Origin: Orientallactaga sibirica
Taxonomy: Eukaryota; Chordata; Mammalia; Rodentia; Dipodidae
NCBI GenBank assembly: GCA_036365145.1
Contig: JAEOAD010000048.1
Coordinates: 12,100,501-12,164,500 of the forward strand
Reading direction: 5' to 3'
DNA length: 64,000 bases
In this document: one piece after another, positions 24,441-36,059 of the stretch
Layout of the letters: the number at the start of each line of letters is the position of its first letter
How positions within the stretch are numbered: the first letter of the stretch is position 1
Position numbers and translations under genes: made by a program
The notes under the pieces: generated by a model
What the model saw: the letters and a program-made list of their open reading frames with translations, nothing else
Told to the model about the DNA's origin: nothing
Database searches by the model: none

Positions 24441-24583
24441 CTACTTTATTGCTTTTGTTCATAACATTTCTTATTCCCTGACAAGAGTGTGAGTTCTCAG
24501 AGGGAAGAGACCACATCTCTGTCACTGACCACTACCTCAGCAGCGCCGACATGTGCCCAGAGGAAGAAGACAGGCATTCTTAC

Positions 24584-24725
24584 CTTGGGCTGCATCCACA
24601 AAATCTCTCTTCGTCTGAGAAACAAACTGGTTTGCTATTGCCTCCCTTACTTTTTCCATGGAAGGGAGGTTTCTCCCAGAGGGGTAGTGACTTGCTTGCC
24701 TTTTAGGGAGTGTCCACCGGAAGTT
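24584..24725 (-). CDS. TEX26: TEX26 coding exon 4
   Basis: The exon follows TTGACAG and ends CAAG|GTAAGA. It encodes 47 residues starting NFRWTLP and ending TKRDFVDAAQ, matching human blocks WTLP, NQF and TKRDFVD. The middle part is more divergent. It enters in phase 0 and leaves one base into the next codon, which is completed by CT of exon 5. Confidence 0.93.
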
Positions 24726-24831
24726 CTGTCAATACAAGCACAATGTTCGAGAGAATCCATATAGGTCCACCTACTGGTATCAGTAACGCATCCAAGTGCA
24801 TGTGTGTCCATGTTCTTTGGAATCTTTTTTT

Positions 24832-25046
24832 AAAAATATTTTTATTTTATTTTTTTACTTGAGAGAGACACAGAGAGAGAGGGAGATAGACAGAGAGAGA
24901 GATAGAATGGGTGCGCCAGCGGGCAGCAGCTGTGAACAAACTCCAGATGTGTGCGCCTCCTTGTGGGCAAGTGTGGCATTGCACCCTTGCATCACGTTTT
25001 GCATCTGGCTAAACGTGGGACCTGGAGATTGGAACCGGGAATCTTT
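24832..25046 (-). mobile_element. B2-like SINE, long variant, head missing
   Basis: Breaks off after GGAACCGGGAATCTT, so the tRNA-like 5' end is absent. Confidence 0.8.
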
Positions 25047-25118
25047 TATATCTAGCTACAACACTGCAGCTGCCTGTCCACAGGGAGCTTGTCATCAGTT
25101 ACCGGGCTATAACACAGG

Positions 25119-25288
25119 TCCTAGCCAGGTGTGTGCACGCCTTTAGTCCCAGCACTTGGGAGGCAGAAGTAGGGGGATCACCATGAGTTTGAGGCCACCC
25201 TGAGACTATATAGTGAATTCCAGGTCATCCTGGGCTAGAGAGAGAGACCCTACTTCGAAAAACCAAAAATAAAAAATAAAAATAAAAT
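25119..25288 (+). mobile_element. B1-like SINE
   Basis: GCCAGGTGTGTGCACGCC start and an (AAAAT)n tail. Confidence 0.9.
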
Positions 25289-25407
25289 ACGGATCCTGTA
25301 TTAGCTACTTTTCTTATCACTATAACCAAATGCCTGACCAAAACAAATTTAGGAAGGAAGAATTAATTTTGTCTCATGGTTTGAAAGACAGAATCTGTCA
25401 TGTCAGT

Positions 25408-25785
25408 GCCACAGTCAGCTTCATGTTGCTGGGATGAGAGCAGACACAGTTTGTGGGAGAAACAGGATTTATTTGAAGGTTACTAATCCAAGGAAAGTTC
25501 CATAATGGCGGAAAAAGCGGCACCCTTCCACAGGTCCACGCAGAGAGAAATACCACCCTGAGCACTATAAGCAAACACACTCCAGGAACCCCAGGCAGAG
25601 CTCCAACACTCTGCATACCTTCAGGTTGGAACTCCAGCTCTGCCCCCAACCGTACCTTATGGCTGGATCCTAGGAGCTGCCCATAATGACACCTCCTCCA
25701 GCCTAGGGGTGGAAATCTAAGTTACAAGCTTTGATAAACTTCTGAATCTGTTGGGGGGGGGGATGTCCATTCAAACTGCCACGGT
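25408..25785 (-). mobile_element. MaLR-type solo LTR nested in older repeat
   Basis: Ends in CATTCAAACTGCCACGG, the reverse of the typical TGGCAGTTTGAATG start. Confidence 0.6.
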
Positions 25786-25889
25786 GGGCAAGGCATGGTG
25801 GTGAACATGAGGTGACTGGTCCCATTGCATCTGCAGTTGGGGAGCAGAGAGGAATGCTGCTGCTGCTCGGCTGGCTTCCTCCTCGTCCC

Positions 25890-26038
25890 CCCTTTTTTTA
25901 TTCATTGTAGGGTCTTGCTCTACCCAGGCTGACCTGGAGTTCACTATGTAGTCTCAGGATGGCCTCGAACTCACAGCAATCCTCCTACCTCTGCCCCCCG
26001 AGTGCTGGGATTAAAGGCATGCGCCACCACCACCACCC
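25890..26038 (-). mobile_element. B1-like SINE
   Basis: First of a tandem pair of B1 elements in the same orientation. Confidence 0.9.
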
Positions 26039-26200
26039 CTTTTTTTTTGTTTTGTTTTTTCGAGGTAGGGTCTCACTCTAGCCCAGGCTGACCTGGAATT
26101 CACTCTGTAGTCTCAGGGTGGCCTCAAACTCATGGCGATCCTCCTACCTCTGCCTCCTGAGTGCTGGGATTAAAGGCATGCACCACCATGCCCAGCTTTT
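26039..26200 (-). mobile_element. B1-like SINE
   Basis: Second of the pair, beginning in a T/TTTTG run. Confidence 0.92.
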
Positions 26201-26264
26201 TTTTTTAAGGCATGCACCACCCAAGCCTGGCTCAGCTTCCCTTTTTTGGAGACAATTCCTATTC

Positions 26265-26370
26265 ATGTGTGTGTGAGTGTGGAGAGTGTGTGAGTGTGGA
26301 GAGTGTGTGTGTGTGGAGTGTGTGTGAGTGTGGAGTGTGTGAGAGTATGGAGTGGGTGTGCAATGTTGTG
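26265..26370. repeat. GTGTGGAGT minisatellite-like tract
   Basis: Repeated GTGTGAGTGTGGAGA-type units, about 10-20 bp long. Confidence 0.8.
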
Positions 26371-26420
26371 TGTGTAGAAGTCAAAGGACATGCTCAGGTG
26401 TCAGTTTTCACCTTCCATGT

Positions 26421-26446
26421 TTTTTTGTTGTTGTTGTTGTTGTTGT
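26421..26446. repeat. (TTG)n run
   Basis: About seven TTG units at the tail of a B1 element. Confidence 0.9.
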
Positions 26447-26596
26447 TTTTTGTTTTTTCCATGTAGGGTCTTGCTCTAGTCCAGGCTGACCTGGAGTTCA
26501 CTACGTACTCTCAGGGTGGCCTCGAACTCACAGTGATCCCCTACCTCTGCCTCCCGAGTGCTGGAATCAAAGGCGTGCACCACGGCGCCCAGCCCC
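26447..26596 (-). mobile_element. B1-like SINE
   Basis: GTAGGGTCTTGCTCTAGTCC start, CACCACGGCGCCCAG end. Confidence 0.92.
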
Positions 26597-26779
26597 TTTC
26601 CCTTTTTGTTTCAATCTGGGACCCTAGCTCATAGGATGATATCATCTACCAGGGTAGGTCGACCCTCCTCAGTTAAAACTTCTCTGGAAACCTCCACTTA
26701 GACACACCTAGAAGTATGCTTCCTGGGTGATTTCAAATTCAGTCAAGTTGACAACGAACAGTAACCATCACTGTTGTTG

Positions 26780-27475
26780 TTTCTGCCAGGCATTGTGTCA
26801 TAGTGACACAGAAGCAATCATGTCCCCATCTCCCCAAGAAAAGAAAAGTGACCATCAAACCCACTCCACTGCCAAACCATACGCTGTCATCCACGTGTAC
26901 TGAGGTGGGAGAAGTTGCAGGTGCTCCCAGCAGGGTCTAACGCCGCCACATAGGTCACTAGAGCTGTTCCCTGTAGTCTGCTTCTGCATACCCCTCTGAC
27001 AACTCCCACTTCTCTCTCTGTGGCAACTTCAATTTCTCCCTCTCTGCGGGGTGGTTGCCAGCAACACGCAAGGCTGCCTGAGCGCCTGTCTCTAAACTGT
27101 CTCTCCAGCCCAGAGCACAGATCCTCCTTTTTGTTACAAACATGAAGGTTAGAGGAGTGCAAAATAAAGCAGATTGGGGCAAATTCATCCCTCCACTTTT
27201 AGAAGGGAAGTGGAGATTTCAGTCCCCCTTTTTGAGCTGAGCCTTGAGGAAATACAGGAGAAATAAGAACCTTGGGTGGGCAGGACAAGACCATTCTAGA
27301 GAAGCAGTAGCAGTGATAAGATGCAGGGAAGTTGAGCGTGCACAGAACATAATGCCAACCACAAATATTTACACACACCTATTCAGAGCAGCACTATTCA
27401 CAACAGCCAAAATGGGTACCAAGCTGAAGGCCTTCCAGTGGGTATAGGGAGAAATTATTTTATGTACATTTTCAG
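26780..27475. other. Unique intron 3 DNA
   Basis: No exon of TEX26 was found here; one opposite-strand 91-codon frame has no support. Confidence 0.35.
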
Positions 27476-27639
27476 ATTTTTGGTTTTTGAGGCTGAGGGT
27501 CTCAGTCTGCAAGCCCAGGCTGACCTTTAATTCACCAGGAATGTAGTCTCTCTCTGGCATATACAGTAAATATTAAAACTCAGAGCCATATACAGTAAAT
27601 ATTAAAACCAACTCTTTTCCATTAATTTTAAATTATTAT

Positions 27640-27722
27640 TATTTTTGTCATCCATTCCTACCCTTGTCATCTTCTGCCTCCCAAGTGCTGGGATTAAAGG
27701 CATGTGCCACATGCCCAGCTTT
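27640..27722 (-). mobile_element. B1-like SINE fragment
   Basis: Only the GCCTCCCAAGTGCTGGGATT to ATGCCCAGC part remains. Confidence 0.7.
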
Positions 27723-28184
27723 TTGTTGTATGTACATTTAAAAAGCACTGCCACTTGCTATAAAATAGGTGAACACAATGGTTACCTACTCCAAGATCCC
27801 ACATGGAAAATACCCAGAATTAATAAGCTATAAGTTTAGAAAGCAGGTTGGTAGTTGCCATGGGTAAGGAAATATGGGAGTGGGAAGTGTTTTATGGGCA
27901 TGGGGCTTCCTTCTAAGAAAATAAAAATGTTCCCAACAAGATAGTGATGGTGGTGGCCCAATACTGTGGAATTAATCTCATTAAGATAACTGATTATAGA
28001 TTGTGTGAATTTCACTTCAACTTTTAAACTCTTTAAAACCAAGGGGGTAGAAATAGTTAGAAATAAACATGAGAAAGCAAGCAAGAAACGTTCCTAGAAG
28101 AAACATGAGTCTCACTGCTGCAGGTGGAGGAAGGTTCGTAGGGTTGGTAACACAGCATTAAGCTCAGCACGTAAGTTGTTATTA

Positions 28185-28394
<210 letters not shown>

Positions 28395-28536
28395 CTAAGT
28401 TCCAAATCCCGCAATGCTACATATGTCAAATCATTTTACCTGTCACACAGAGTTTTTTAAAATTTTTTTGAAGGTCTAAGACTTGATGCCATATATGATT
28501 TTCACATTCCCTTCACTAAAAAAAAAAAAAAAATCT

Positions 28537-28740
28537 GGGGCTGGAGAGATGGCTTAGCACTTAAAGTGCTTGCCTGCAAAGCCAAAGGACCCAGGTTCAA
28601 TTCCCCAGGTCCCAAGTAAGCCAGATGCACAAGGGGGCGCATGCATCTGGAGTTTGTTTGCAGTGACTGGAGGCTCTGGCGCACCCATTCTCTCTCTCTT
28701 TCTCTCTACCTCTCTCAAATAAATAAAAAGTTTTTTTTAA
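28537..28740 (+). mobile_element. B2-like SINE
   Basis: Intact, 180 bp upstream of TEX26 exon 3 in transcription order. Confidence 0.93.
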
Positions 28741-28756
28741 GTCCTGTAACTTAGTC

Positions 28757-28905
28757 TTTTTTTTTCTCAAGGTAGGGTCTCACTCTAGCCCAGGATGACC
28801 TGGAATTCACTATGTTGTCTTAAGGTGGCCTGGAACTCATGGTGATCCTCCTATCTCTGCCTCCCAAGTGCTGGGATTAAAGGTGTACACCATCACACCC
28901 GGCTA
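28757..28905 (-). mobile_element. B1-like SINE
   Basis: Target-site duplication TAACTTAGTCTTTT at 28746 and 28907. Confidence 0.95.
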
Positions 28906-28924
28906 TAACTTAGTCTTTTAAAAA

Positions 28925-28958
28925 GATTTTTTTTTTTTTTGCAAGCAGACAGAGAAAG

Positions 28959-28994
<36 letters not shown>

Positions 28995-29141
28995 GGTGTG
29001 CCAGGGCCTCTAGCTGCTGCAAACAAACTTCAGATGCACAGGCCACTTTGCATCTGGCTTTAACGTGGGTACTGGGGAATCAAACCAGGGTTATTAGGCT
29101 TTGCAGGCAGGTTCCTTCACTGCTGAGCCATCTCGCCAGCC
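28925..29141 (-). mobile_element. B2-like SINE
   Basis: Long T run and GA run at the 3' side, GAGCCATCTCGCCAGCCC at the 5' side. Confidence 0.92.
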
Positions 29142-29705
29142 CTTAGGGTGGCTCTTAACAAGAGTTCAAGCTTCCTAAGTGAAATTAAGAATAATAATTT
29201 AATATGTATTTTAATTTTTTGAAGAGCTAGTTGTTCCTGCTAGAGACAAAGAGCACATCGGGCGCTCACTCTATAGAAGTGTTCCAGTGGGTGAAAGAAA
29301 GAGGGTTATGATGGGGATATTTGCTTTCGGTGTGCAAGTCCATCGTGAAATAATGCATGTGACCAACAATGTCACAGCTCCAAAAGAGAGGCCCTCAGAT
29401 TTGATATGCTTCTGGATATACACACCTCCATCTAATAAATATATGTGCCAAAATTCAAAACACGCATCTTATGAAGCCTTCAGATTATTGATTACAAGAA
29501 AGACATGAAAAAGAAGACTATTTTAAATGTCATGTTGGGGAGGAAATCAGAGAAACGAAGAGCAATAATCCTTCAGCACAGAATTGTTTTTTAAGAGGAA
29601 AAATCTAGAAATTAAGTGGAGGGGAAAAAAAAAAACCATGATAATTAAGCACAATGTGTAGTCTTCATTTGAATGCCACTCCACACCAATTTTAAGAGTT
29701 ATAAG

Positions 29706-29845
29706 ACAGGCTAGATATGGTAGTGCATACACCTTTAGTCCCAGCACTGAGGAGGCTAAGGTAGGAGGATCATCATGAGTGCAAGGCCAGACTGAGCTAC
29801 AAAGTAAGTTCCAGGTCAGCCTTAGGCTACAGTGAAAATTTGATT
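29706..29845 (+). mobile_element. Divergent B1-like SINE
   Basis: CACCTTTAGTCCCAGCACTG and TTCCAGGTCAGCC are kept; the rest has many changes. Confidence 0.75.
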
Positions 29846-29961
29846 TCTGGCAAGCTATTTTGTTACTACGGAATTAATGTTTCAAGTCAGATTGGTGGTA
29901 TTATTGTATTTTTAAAGCAGCCTTCTTATCTTAATAAAGACAGAATATTTGGAATCAAAAT

Positions 29962-30200
29962 GGTGAAGTGCCTTGAATTTGTATGACACAATCCTGGGGG
30001 AAGGGTGGCTGGAAGGGAAGCTGACCTGCAGCTGTGTGTTGGTGGTGAGAACCTGGTAAGTAAAAAAAAAACAGTGCCTTGAATTTGTGACACATTCCCG
30101 TGTGGATGAGCAAGACTGCAGCTGTGTGTTGGTGGTTGAAGGTGAGTGACACAGTGATTTGTATACATTCCCGTTGGATGAGACAGGTCACCGTGGCTTG
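29962..30200. repeat. Degenerate local tandem repeat
   Basis: Units containing AGTGCCTTGAATTTGT and GCAGCTGTGTGTTGGTGGT recur at about 29968/30028 and 30073/30117; a third partial copy starts near 30150. Confidence 0.7.
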
Positions 30201-31020
30201 TTTTAAGGCTGGGTAAGTTGTGCCTAAAGAAACGCACATCTGGGAAGTTTGGATGATTGACCATCTGACTGTCATTCCATGTGGACTAGACATTTTCCCC
30301 AGGGGCCAGAGCACAAGTAGCTTCAAAGGAATTCATTCCCAGCTCTCGATTTCTGAATCTACACTGAGAAGAAGCAACAATCTTTCCCCAGGCCTCCCTT
30401 CAGCTCCGTGGTCTGTCTCTGGTGTGGTCCCTGGGGTCACCGGCCTTCATCCTGGAAGGTGAAGGGCACTGGTCAGTGCCGTCACGGACATCTCCTTGTC
30501 TCTCAAGCCACACAGTTTCCACAGCCGGTGCAGTGATGTTGTGGGTTTCCATGTCGCAGAACACCATGGCTGAGGGGTATCTGGCTTTTCCATGTCCCAA
30601 CAATTACAAAATGTTCATCTGTCTTTAGGGAGAGGCCTCTGGGAAGACAGGAGAGGCTGGAAAGTGCTTAAAAATGGCTCTTTGCCTCACATATTTAAAG
30701 ACATGCATTTTTGAGATTAAAAAAAAATCCCTGGGAAATGTCATTAGCTGGAGAGAAACGCATATCTGAGCAGAGGAAGCTGTACGAGCTGGTGGTGATG
30801 ATTGCTTTAAATATAACTCGACTTTTCTGGGTCACCATATTTTTCAAGATTGCTGGATAAAACGGGTTGATAAGAATCGTGTGGGTTTTTTTTTTTCTTC
30901 TTCAGATTTTGGTTTTCATCATAGAACAAGTTCTCTAAAACTTATTTTTAAGCCAATCCCAGTTTGAAATATTTACTCTAAGACAGCCAATCCTTTCATA
31001 TTGTAAATCAATGAAATGGT
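30201..31020. other. Unique intron 2 DNA
   Basis: No repeat recognised over about 800 bp. Possible conserved noncoding sequence, not testable here. Confidence 0.35.
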
Positions 31021-31034
31021 TCTCTCTCTCTCTC

Positions 31035-31141
31035 TTTTTTTTTTTTTTTGAGACAGGCTTTCACTATACAACCCCAGGCCATCTTCCTGCCCCAGCTTCC
31101 TGGGTGCTAGGATTATAAGCTTGCACCATTGCACCTGGCTG
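31035..31141 (-). mobile_element. B1-like SINE, divergent
   Basis: T run, GAGACAGGCTTTCACTATAC and a GCACCATTGCACCTGGC end. Confidence 0.7.
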
Positions 31142-32140
31142 TTCGTATCTTCACATAAATGAGATTGTTAGTAATTTACAAAAGTCAAGCACAGAGTTCC
31201 ATGTATAAAGAGAACACATTTAGCGAGGGAGCATCACCTTTTCTTTCCAATCATAATCCTCAGTTTATAGAATACATACACATTGTATTGTATTATTTTT
31301 ATTACTTGGATATAATTAGTGATATCAAACCTGAATTGTTTTAGAATTCCCTTGTCTATTTTTAATAGTCTTCCCTCAAATATGCATTCCACAAGTGACT
31401 TTTCAGTAGTTTGCATAATATTTGTACAATATACATTAACTTTTATATGACTGAAAGTATAGGGAGATATTATGTTGACAGGAAACAAATAATTTTGCCT
31501 GTTTGTCTAGAAGCAAGGACTGAATTTACCAACCAGACAAAGATGTTATCAACTGCATGAACTAACTCTTCAGTTCCAAGATTTTGACAAAAAAAATGTA
31601 TCTCAAGTATGTGATGATAAAAGCCTTTCATCAAAAAAAGAGAGATTGTATCAGAAGGTATTTATTGAAATTAATGTTTCTATTTTCCAAGTTTATTTTA
31701 AGTTAGATAACATTAAGCAAGTCACAGCCAAGTGGCAGAATAACGGGCCGACTTCAACAGTCATTTGATTAGGCGGACCTTTTGCTATCTTTCTTAGAAA
31801 TTGAGATGAAATAACTCAATAAATGGATGACAAGTCATCTCATTACACTGTTCAGTAAAACTGAAGGAGTTCCCCACCAAGTTGTCTATGGATTTAACAT
31901 TAGTAAATCATCTTGGGGGGGTCTGGCATACAACTCCAAAACTACTCCCAGTGCTAAGAGCACTGGTGCCCTGGGGACCTTCATTCACAACCTAGTCCTG
32001 TGTATAAACACACTTTCTCACACTAGCCTCTAGACACACTGGAAAAAGAGAGCGGGGAGAAAAAATGACGCTGCAAGCTTTCTTATTTAAAAAAAAAAAC
32101 ATAAATATGGATATATAAACTAATTCAAAACAAAGTAACC
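31142..32140. other. AT-rich unique intron DNA
   Basis: No gene or repeat recognised. Confidence 0.35.
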
Positions 32141-32149
32141 CCAGCCTGG

Positions 32150-32236
32150 AAAGAGGGCTTCGTGAGTAAAGTGCTTACTGTGCATGCATGAGGAGTGAAA
32201 TTTGCATCTCCAGGACCCACATCAAGTGCCACGTGT
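32150..32236 (+). mobile_element. B4/ID-like head fragment
   Basis: GCCTGGAAAGAGGGCTTCG head, then CTCCAGGACCCACATCAAG. Confidence 0.55.
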
Positions 32237-32395
32237 GCCAGGTGTGGTGGCCACGCCTTTAATTCCAGCACTCAGGAGGCAGAGGTAGGAGGATTGTCAT
32301 GAGTTCAAGGCCACCCTGAGTCTACATAGTAAATTCCAGGTCAGCCTGGACCAGAGAGAGAGATCCTACTTCAAAAAAAAGGAAAGAAAGAAAGA
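32237..32395 (+). mobile_element. B1-like SINE
   Basis: GCCAGGTGTGGTGGCCACGCC start, GAAA-rich tail. Confidence 0.92.
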
Positions 32396-32454
32396 AAAAG
32401 AAGGGAAAGGATAGAACTTGAGAGATGAGGGCAGAAAAATGGCAAATTTAAAGC

Positions 32455-32606
32455 CACACTGGATCTAGAGACAGGGCAAGGCCAGCCTAAGCTACCTAGT
32501 GAGACAACCTCAAAAAACCCCGGGGGTCTGGGGATGGAGCTCAATGGTAGGGTGCTGACCAAGCGTGTATATAGCCCTAGGTTTCATCCCCAGCAATGGA
32601 AAGAAA
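32455..32606 (+). mobile_element. B1/ID-like composite fragment
   Basis: AAGGCCAGCCTAAGCTACC followed by GGGGATGGAGCTCAATGG and CATCCCCAGCAATGG. Confidence 0.55.
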
Positions 32607-32609
32607 AGA

Positions 32610-33170
32610 ATCAACAAAGACATTTATTTTTAAGGATCACATATAATGGTGGCCAGGTGACTAAGGTAATGGATTAGGAAGAGAGGATCATGGTGTTTAT
32701 TACTAAGATGTGAGAAGTTTCAAAGTTGATCTTAAAATATCAATATTTAGGCTGGGCTGGGAGTTTTACCTTTTACAACTATTTAAACTTACATTAAAAG
32801 CTTCTATAGCAACTTTTTAAGTATGTAAATTTTGAGTCCACTGATGTCAGAGTCTTCAAGTCATCTGTGTTTTGGCTTTTATCCCAAATGTTTCTTCTTT
32901 AGACATCCATGACTGTCTGTGAAGCTGGCCTGTTCATGACGGTAGGTGACCGGTGATACATTTCCCAGTTAAAAGAGACAGTGTGGCCCAGTGGGTGTCT
33001 AGGGATCCAGAAGTCAGGGGGTTTGGCAGCCTTGCCCTTTTGAGAGCCTACTATATACTTCATTCACATACACATGATAATAACTGAGTCACTTCCTGTC
33101 TTTATCACTCTACTGGTGTGCTGTGTCCTCAGAACACTCCCAACCTCCTCACCTGGCAGGAATCATCATT
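32610..33170. other. Unique intron 2 DNA
   Basis: Nothing recognised. Confidence 0.35.
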
Positions 33171-33174
33171 CCTT

Positions 33175-33300
33175 TCAGGTAGGAGGATCACTGTGAGATC
33201 AAGGTTAGCCTGGCACTGCAGAGTTCCAGGTCAGCCTGGGCTAGAGTGAGACCCTACCTCAAAAAAACAAACAAACAAACAAACAAACAAACAAAAAACA
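33175..33300 (+). mobile_element. B1-like SINE, 5' truncated
   Basis: Starts within the AGGTAGGAGGATCACTGTGAG part and has a (CAAA)n tail. Confidence 0.85.
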
Positions 33301-33311
33301 AAACTGAGCCA

Positions 33312-33489
33312 GGGGCTGGAGAGATGAATTAGTGATTGAGGCATTTGTCTGCAAAGTCAAAGGATCCCGGTTTGATTCTCCAGGATCCACGTAAGCCAGA
33401 TGGGCAAGGGGGCACAGGCATCTGGAGTTTGTTTCAGTGTCTGGAGGCCCTGGAGTGCCCCTTCTCTCTCTCTCTCACACACACACACA

Positions 33490-33527
<38 letters not shown>

Positions 33528-33582
33528 CTACTTTCTCTCTCTCAAATAAATAAATAAATAAAATATATTAAATTTAAAAAAA
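33312..33582 (+). mobile_element. B2-like SINE with expanded CT tract
   Basis: Target-site duplication AAACTGAGCCA at both ends; contains CT and CA microsatellites. Confidence 0.94.
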
Positions 33583-33703
33583 TAAACTGAGCCACAAGTA
33601 GCAGGTTTCTCCCTGGAGAAGCAGTGCTAACAAGGATCAGCCATGGACTTGCCAAGAATCAATCCCACTTCTCACTAACTTTTAGGACCAAAGATCCTCT
33701 TTA

Positions 33704-33925
33704 AAAAAAAAAAATTGTTTATTTATTTGAGAGCAACAGAGAGAAAGAGGCAGATAGGTAGAGAGAGAATGGGTGGGCCAGGGTCTTCAGCCGCTGCAAA
33801 CAAACTCCAGATGCATGCGCCCCCTTATGCATCTGGCTTACGTGGGTCTTGGGGAATTGAGCCTTGAACCAGGGTCCTTAGGCTTCACAGGCAAGTGGTT
33901 GACTGCTAAACCATTTCTCCAGCGC
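33704..33925 (-). mobile_element. B2-like SINE
   Basis: Ends CTAAACCATTTCTCCAGCGCC. Confidence 0.9.
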
Positions 33926-34548
33926 CCCTTCCCAAGATTTTCTTGATTGGAATCAGTTCACAGAGTAAACACGGGCCAAGAAGGCTCGCCACACTGATAT
34001 CACACATTCCGGGCATGCAATGGCAGAAGAGACAGGGCTGCCCCTACGCTCTGCTCACTCACCCACTGCTGAGCTTGGAAAGGTGGTGGCTAGAAATCCC
34101 CACGCTCTCCGGTGAGCCTGGAAGAGCTGCTGCAAGCCAGCATTGCAATAACTGGAGGGGTGGGGTGAGAATGGGGGGCTGGGGCCTCTGAGCGGTAGGG
34201 AAAGCAAGGCTGATAAATGTGTGTCCCTGCACTCAGCCATTCATCAGCCGTCATTGCAGTACCTGCCAGCTATAGGCAAGGCAATGGACTCAAGTCATTG
34301 ACCTCTAAGCTGGGTCTATGGTGTGCAACAGTACACAGCAACTCTGGGAAGAACCAGGGTGGTGATGTGGCCTGGCTGACGTTTTGAGAGATGAGCCCTC
34401 GCGATACTTTGAGAGATGATGTGTACATGGTAGCCCCCAGCCAAGAGTGTGTCTCCAATTGTTATTCTTATTTGTGTTGGACTCTGAGTAATAAGATAAG
34501 CGAGCAGATTACAGAATGTCTGTCAATCTGACTCAAACGAGAATTTAC

Positions 34549-34630
34549 CGTAATAAAGAGGGTACTGTCCCTTTTTTATTTGTGAATGCCGTCTTCATCG
34601 TGGTAGCGTAGGAATCCCAGCTGGTGTCAC
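34549..34630 (-). CDS. TEX26: TEX26 coding exon 2
   Basis: The exon follows GCAG and ends CG|GTAAAT. It completes the split serine codon of exon 1 and then encodes 26 residues, including WDSYATTMKTAFT, which is nearly identical to the human protein. The last two bases, CG, join the T of exon 3 to make arginine. It is the first strongly conserved block of the protein. Confidence 0.95.
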
Positions 34631-34747
34631 CTGCTAAAAAGGACAACAGGGTAGTTTTAAATGTGGCAAAGCAGTATATTTTATCAGATCATGTTTATTG
34701 ATAGTTAAAATAATGTTGCAAGAAATTCCTGTGGCTATCATCAAAAA

Positions 34748-34878
34748 CATCAATCCCAGCACTCCAGAGGCAGAGGCAGAGGCAGGAGGATCGCCATGTG
34801 TTTGAGGCCACCCTGAGACTACAGAGTAAATTCCAGGTCAACTAAAGTGAAACCCTATCCCCCAAAATCAAAACCAAA
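34748..34878 (+). mobile_element. B1-like SINE, truncated both ends
   Basis: AATCCCAGCACTCCAGAGGC to AAGTGAAACCC; part of the 3' end is lost. Confidence 0.8.
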
Positions 34879-34895
34879 AGCAAAAAAAAAAAAAA

Positions 34896-35110
34896 GACTG
34901 GAGAGATGGCTTAGCAATTAAGGGGCTTCTTGGCAAAGCCAAAGTATCCACCCAGATTTGATTGCCCAGTACCCATGCAAAGTCAGATGCAAAAGGTGGT
35001 GCATGTGTCTGGAGTTTGTTTGCAGTGGCTGGAGGCCATAGTGTGCCCATTTCTATCTGCTTCTCTCTTGCTCTTTCAAATAAATCAATTATATATATAT
35101 ATATATATGA
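34896..35110 (+). mobile_element. B2-like SINE
   Basis: Its tail contains a short (AT)n run. Confidence 0.88.
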
Positions 35111-35274
35111 AGATAACAAATAAAAAACTATAACAAAACAGAGGAAGAACTACTTTAAAAAAGAAAGGTTCTCAGGGAATGTGCAGGGAGAAGAGACCAA
35201 AATAAATGATAAAGGATGGGACCATCATCAAATTACTCTATTTTCATATATTAAAGTTCTCAGTTTAAAAAAAC

Positions 35275-35405
35275 CTTCTGGCACACGCACTTGGGAGGTA
35301 GGAGGATCACCATGAGTTTGAGACCACCCTGAGACTACATAGTGAATTCCAGATCAGCCTGAGCTAAAATGAGACCCTACCTCAGAAAAAAAAAGAAAAG
35401 AAAAG
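35275..35405 (+). mobile_element. B1-like SINE, 5' deleted
   Basis: The segment between the start and GCACTTGGGAGG is missing. Confidence 0.8.
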
Positions 35406-36055
35406 AACATTCTGGATAGTAATTTTACCTGAGAGTCTAATGAGCCATAGAGGCCAATTTATGGTCTGGAAAAGAAAAAGCAAAGGAAATTCACCTGAAG
35501 TATTGGGTTTACCTCAACATAAAAATAGGCCCTTTGCTTTTATGAGCGCTTCCTATGCGCTACTGTAACAACCTCAAGCCATACATAAAAAATAAAAAAA
35601 AAAAAACCAACCATAAACTATTTGATTTGAAATCCTGTCTTCAGATGCCCAGTGTTATATTTTAACTATTAACTGGCATCACATTACATACAGCCATGCA
35701 CACATGGAATGATTTTACACATGAGGGACCAAATCAAATATGCCAAGTCTTATCCTAGACAATTCCTTATCCTTCCTCTCCCACCGACGGTTACACCCTC
35801 CCCAGTCCTCCTGCCTCCCATCCCATGTTAACCAACATTGCCTGTTTCTTTTTCATTTTCTATATACATGCAGATTCACATGTGCATGTACAAATACATA
35901 GACATCATGGAGCTTAGTTCTCATGTGTTTTGTTTTATAAAAATGAGCTATTATTATATATTATTATTCTTTCTTTTTTTGTGTGATTAATGTAGTGTGG
36001 TATGTGTATGGTGTGTATAGTGTGGTGTGTGTGGTATATTCATATAGATGTGCCT
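35406..36055. other. Unique intron 1 DNA
   Basis: AT-rich; a GTGTGGTATGTGTATGG-type tract at 35990-36040. Confidence 0.35.
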
Positions 36056-36059
36056 TTAC

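Larger units (their letters stand above)
25298..26775 (-). mobile_element. LTR-like repeat split by nested insertions
   Basis: Outer ends TGTATTAGCTACTTTTC and GTCAAGTTGACAACGAACAG face each other across an LTR, three B1 elements and microsatellites. Confidence 0.5.
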
